Assembly (NCBI GenBank): GCA_004802705.1
Contig: SGPL01000477.1
Location: 5,249 to 25,424, forward strand
Length of the DNA: 20,176 nucleotides
Direction: 5' to 3'
Origin: Bondarzewia mesenterica
Taxonomy: Eukaryota > Basidiomycota > Agaricomycetes > Russulales > Bondarzewiaceae
Part shown: piece by piece, positions 18,577 to 20,176 of the stretch
Layout of the letters: each line of letters opens with the position of its first letter
Numbering within the stretch: the stretch's first letter is position 1
Notes under the pieces: generated by a model
Seen by the model: the letters and a program-made list of their open reading frames with translations, nothing else
Told to the model about the DNA's origin: nothing
The model's database searches: none
Program-made: the position numbers and the translations under genes

Positions 18577-18969
18577 CTATTGTCCAAATAAATAACGCAC
18601 ATGGGTGACCTGAGGACATAAAGTGAAAGTTAGCCATTGGGGCATGCTAATTATCAGTAGGAAGGGAAGAAGTGGATATAGACATAGAGAAACACGCACA
18701 TAAATGTTCTCCTTCTCTAACTCCTTTGCTAAACTCTGCGCCAGCACCCAGAGGCCAAACTTTCCCGTCGTGAACACGGACGTCATTACATTGCTGTACA
18801 ATGATGCCGTTGTGCCTGTAAACAGCAACATTCTGCGTTTGCCTTTCTTGTTTACTTCGAAGCCCTTGAAACCAAGCATGGCCTCGCACACAAAAGCAAA
18901 TGCCGCAGTAACATTTTTGTCGAGGCTCTCGCGCATCCCAGCTTCAGTAACCTCATGAAATGGCTTTCA
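18577..18969 (-). pseudogene. Short-chain dehydrogenase/reductase C-terminal fragment
   Basis: The frame reads 'KPFHEVTEAGMRESLDKNVT', 'AAFAFVCEAMLGFKGFEVNK', 'KRRMLLFTGTTASLYSNV', 'FTTGKFGLWVLAQSLAKELE' and 'KENIY'. A 90-bp intron (18610-18699) joins this to a short tail ending at the TAG at 18577. This is the second half of an SDR Rossmann enzyme: the N-V-A region, the Ser-containing strand and the Y/F-x3-K helix, here F-TTG-K. Phe in place of the catalytic Tyr is what I remember for one fungal SDR group, so it may not be a lesion. The NAD(P)-binding GxxxGxG half is missing. Immediately upstream in the same frame, past a TGA at 18967-18969, is zinc-finger coding sequence from another gene. 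Confidence 0.75.
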
Positions 18970-19832
18970 GATGCTGATACGTGATACATGACGAGATGCA
19001 CCTCTGAGATTGAACCACCTGGTAAACACACTCCCGCATCCAGACATGGGGCATACAAAGTGGTCCTCATTCTGCTTCCTGCTTGCACTGGCAGCCTGTG
19101 TACTGATCATCGTGACCTGTTGTTGCTCAACCTGAAGAATGGGCAGAAGCTAACAGGGGATACCACCGACAGGAGATGGTGAGAAGGGGAAGGTAGTGCA
19201 CTAGGGCATTGGCAGCCCCTCCAGGAGGAGAGGGAGAGGGGTAGGACCTGAGCATGTCTGTACAAAAGGACGGCGTTGGGAGCATAGCATGATTCGGGCT
19301 TGGGGCTGCATCACTGTGGATGCCACCATCGCGAAGCGCAAGGAATCAAATCTGTCGGCCAAAGCCTGGCATTTTGATTTCGAACGATGCACCAGACCTC
19401 ATTCTACCATATCGGATCATCTAGTCGGGCACGCACATCAGTCGTCAATACCGTATGGCATACACATCCCCATGTAGAGGATGCAGGACATGGGTAAGTA
19501 CTCACACACGTCCTGCCATGTATCATACTATGGTTAATAATAGGATTATTGCCGGGGTGAATATTATCTACCAGCATGTTGCGCCGCTGTCTAGGAGGAC
19601 GGGCGTCAAATTGAGCATCAAGAAACTCATCCTGAGAATTGGGTGGTATCTTAGGCAGTGAATCATTGGGAGAAAATGACGATGGCCATGAATGAGAGGC
19701 AACCTTTACCTCAATAATCTTCTCCAGCATCTCCAACTCTGCTAGACTGCCCTTCTTCCCTGTGCGCTCCCACTCCATCACCTTTCCGAGAGTGCCGATG
19801 ACCTCATCAAACCTAGATGCCTCTATGAGCAA
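18970..19832 (-). pseudogene. C2H2 transcription factor fragment (Msn2-type finger)
   Basis: Three pieces on the minus strand look like one fungal C2H2 factor. The first (19832-19404) opens with a helical stretch 'LGKVMEWERTGKKGSLAELE' up to a GAG|GTAAAG donor, then 'DEFLDAQFDARPPRQRRNML' and 'DNIHPGNNPII'. The second (near 19330-19200) reads 'SPNHAMLPTPSFCTDMLRSY' then a Pro/Ser-rich run. The third starts after TTCTTCAG at 19131: 'VEQQQVTMISTQAASASRKQ' then 'CPMSGCGSVFTRWFNLRG'. The finger has both Cys (codons at 19051-19053 and 19036-19038), the conserved Phe and Leu, but not the His pair. The following fingers are gone, replaced in frame by dehydrogenase sequence. The helical first piece may belong to something else. 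Stops between pieces and lost fingers show decay. Confidence 0.6.
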
Positions 19833-19926
19833 CTTGAAAAATAAGTGGTGGTCTGTGCGTCGATATCATGTTTGGTCTTTTGATGCTTTCCGAGCCACCA
19901 GTGGCCCTATGAAATGCGCAACAGGT
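19833..19926. other. Spacer before the minisatellite
   Basis: I recognise nothing in it. The minus-strand frame from the minisatellite runs through it to a stop at 19813. Confidence 0.4.
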
Positions 19927-20161
19927 CATGTTGGAACGACGAGGCAGAGGCGTGGTGGGCGAGTGAGATGCCCCGTCATGTTGGAATGATGAGGCAATGG
20001 GCGTGGTGGGTGAGTGCGATGCCCCATCGTGTTGGAACGACAAGGCAGGGGGCATGATGAGTGAGTGTGATGCCCCGTTGTGTTCAAACGATGAGGCAGG
20101 GGGCATGATGGGCGAGCGTGATGCCCCATCATGTTGAAACGATGAGGCAGGGGGCGTGGTC
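19927..20161 (-). repeat. 51-bp tandem repeat encoding a 17-residue unit
   Basis: Four full units and a partial fifth: 19927-19976 (50 bp), 19977-20027, 20028-20078, 20079-20129 (51 bp each) and 20130-20161. The plus-strand unit begins CATGTTGGAACGA and ends GATGCCCCAT. Because 51 is divisible by three, the minus strand stays open through all units and reads (S/A)SSFQHDGASHSPTTP-like repeats; the one 50-bp unit shifts the frame. I have no evidence the frame is translated. Confidence 0.85.
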
Positions 20162-20176
20162 ACTTGTAGCTGCCCA

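Noticed and set aside
19927..20161. CRISPR array
   Set aside because: Units are contiguous head-to-tail with no unique spacers, and the genome is eukaryotic.

Overview
The window looks like transposon-rich, partly AT-rich DNA from a basidiomycete, most probably an Agaricomycete. I base this on three things: remains of a KDZ-type DNA transposase and a Ty3/gypsy element of the kinds that fill Agaricomycete genomes, short (50-125 bp) GT-AG introns with CTGAC/CTGAT branch sites, and fragments of fungal regulators (an Skn7/Prr1-like receiver, C2H2 factors). I see no clearly intact protein-coding gene; nearly every recognisable reading frame carries stops, frameshifts or a damaged splice site. All family names come from reading translations by eye, not from a search.

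Layout: (1) 1-2620 is a decayed, internally deleted KDZ transposon. It has a minus-strand transposase C-terminus (527-2081) between two arrays of degenerate repeats that face each other, and a scrap of a second transposase C-terminus on the plus strand at 2520-2618. (2) 2640-4230 holds two weak coding remnants of unknown function and a ~20-bp tandem array. (3) 4230-5285 is AT-rich and contains a tRNA-derived SINE-like sequence. (4) 5290-13110 is a minus-strand Ty3/gypsy element, Gag (11739-13050) then protease/early Pol (5290-7107), truncated before reverse transcriptase. Its gag frame is split by a 4.6-kb insertion (7112-11738) with matching inverted ends and a probable 4-bp target duplication. 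The insertion holds an LTR-like block with a TATA box and two long, decayed open stretches in one shared reading frame whose products I do not recognise. (5) 13110-14270 is GC-rich with tRNA-like/SINE scraps. (6) 14271-16105 (+) is a six-exon gene with an SAP-like segment and a conserved tryptophan-rich C-terminal region, broken by one splice-donor change and one dinucleotide slip. (7) 16157-19832 (-) is a row of same-strand fragments of unrelated host-type genes with introns kept: C2H2 finger, Skn7-like receiver, short-chain dehydrogenase and a C2H2 transcription factor, the last two joined in one frame. It ends at a 51-bp (17-codon) minisatellite (19927-20161).

The genes do not form a pathway. 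The window reads as nested mobile elements next to a zone that has collected or shuffled host gene pieces. The most interesting parts are the 4.6-kb insertion with its unidentified same-frame ORFs, the chimeric gene-fragment row, and the KDZ subterminal repeat pair.
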